Shown here: one piece after another, positions 12,660 through 12,757 of the stretch
How positions within the stretch are numbered: position 1 is the first letter of the stretch
Layout: each line of letters begins with the position of its first letter
Notes under the pieces: model-generated
Databases searched by the model: none
The model's input: the letters and a program-made list of their open reading frames with translations, nothing else
Told to the model about the DNA's origin: nothing
DNA from: Clostridia bacterium
GTDB taxonomy: Bacteria > Bacillota > Clostridia > Oscillospirales > CAG-272
NCBI GenBank assembly: GCA_900770605.1
Contig: CAAGKS010000030.1
Coordinates: 1 to 12,757 of the forward strand
Length of the DNA stretch: 12,757 nt
Direction: 5' to 3'
Made by a program: the position numbers and the translations under genes

Positions 12660-12757
12660 ATGAAAATGGATAAGGAAAAAGAATTGCCGAAAAGAAAACC
12701 AACAAGGCTAAAAAATTTTGATTACAGCTCCGCAGGTGCATATTTTGTTACGATATG
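12660..12757 (+). CDS. REP-associated (RAYT/IS200-like Y1) transposase, 5' end only
   Basis: Only the first 32 codons are in the window; the gene continues to the right. The product begins MKMDKEKELPKRKPTR and continues LKNFDYSSAGAYFVTI. Basic residues followed by 'DYSSAGAYFVTI' are the usual start of clostridial RAYT proteins, single-strand HUH/Y1 endonucleases related to IS200/IS605 TnpA. The HUH motif and catalytic tyrosine would lie beyond the window and cannot be checked. Upstream is a GGTGGGTG stretch in place of a good ribosome binding site; ATG at 12666 is an alternative start. A truncated relative of the same gene lies directly upstream. Confidence 0.72.
   Translation, partial: MKMDKEKELPKRKPTRLKNFDYSSAGAYFVTI

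Larger units (their letters stand above)
12495..12673 (+). pseudogene. Degraded N-terminal fragment of a REP-associated (RAYT/Y1) transposase
   Basis: The sequence 12512-12534 matches 12735-12757, inside the transposase gene that follows, at 21 of 23 bases. GATTATAGC (12496-12504) likewise matches GATTACAGC (12720-12728), with one extra base in between that shifts the frame. Reading from 12512, the frame gives GAYFVTVCTQNRRCVLSR followed by VGTGVLDCP, wording I recognise from clostridial RAYT proteins directly after the DYSSAGAYFVTI segment. It then loses resemblance and stops at 12671. No start codon, catalytic HUH motif or tyrosine is present. It is a relic lying in tandem with the next copy. 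Identity to RAYT is from recall of the family plus the internal match. Confidence 0.65.

Overview
The window looks like a piece of a Clostridia (Bacillota) chromosome, probably an uncultured gut-type relative. Support comes from consensus sigma-A promoters (TTGACA/TATAAT, 17-base spacers), AAGGAG-type ribosome binding sites, some TTG starts, a KtrAB potassium system, a CarD-family regulator, a DUF6062 protein, a SipW-type signal sequence and a REP-associated (RAYT) transposase. This placement is inference; no rRNA or marker gene settles the genus. Most of the window is ordinary housekeeping DNA. I see no CRISPR array, phage module, toxin-antitoxin pair or obvious defence system.

Layout. 1-480: a terminator-like hairpin, a stretch without a gene, then a strong promoter and a foldable, unidentified leader. 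482-757: a 66-codon exported-peptide gene that looks like the stump of a surface protein, closed by a perfect terminator. 780-2988 (minus): ktrB-ktrA potassium uptake operon with its own promoter, a leader hairpin and a shared terminator. 3024-3404: a 189-base inverted-repeat element built on the 3' end of tRNA-Ser, then the tRNA-Ser(GCT) gene with terminator and promoter. 3452-3973 (minus): CarD-family regulator, divergent from glycerate kinase (4170-5324, plus). 5337-5527: two tandem diverged copies of a terminator-bearing unit; copy 1 can end the kinase transcript and copy 2 the operon arriving from the right.

5559-10412 (minus): a tightly spaced five-gene cluster, transcribed in the order DUF6062 protein, mnmM (tRNA wobble-uridine methyltransferase), a membrane-anchored M15/VanY carboxypeptidase, a GlmU-like left-handed beta-helix protein and glmM. 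Two or three of these serve amino-sugar and peptidoglycan metabolism. 10431-10524: two promoters facing each other serve this operon and the divergent OGG1-type DNA glycosylase (10554-11480, plus). 11571-12497 (plus): an M28 metallopeptidase homologue carrying two membrane helices inside its catalytic domain. 12495-12757: a degraded RAYT fragment abutting the peptidase stop codon, then the start of a second RAYT gene that runs off the window.

The best leads are non-coding: the leader before the truncated exported peptide, the tRNA-Ser-derived element, the ktrB leader hairpin, the tandem terminator duplication and the tandem RAYT remnant. None is proof of a new system.
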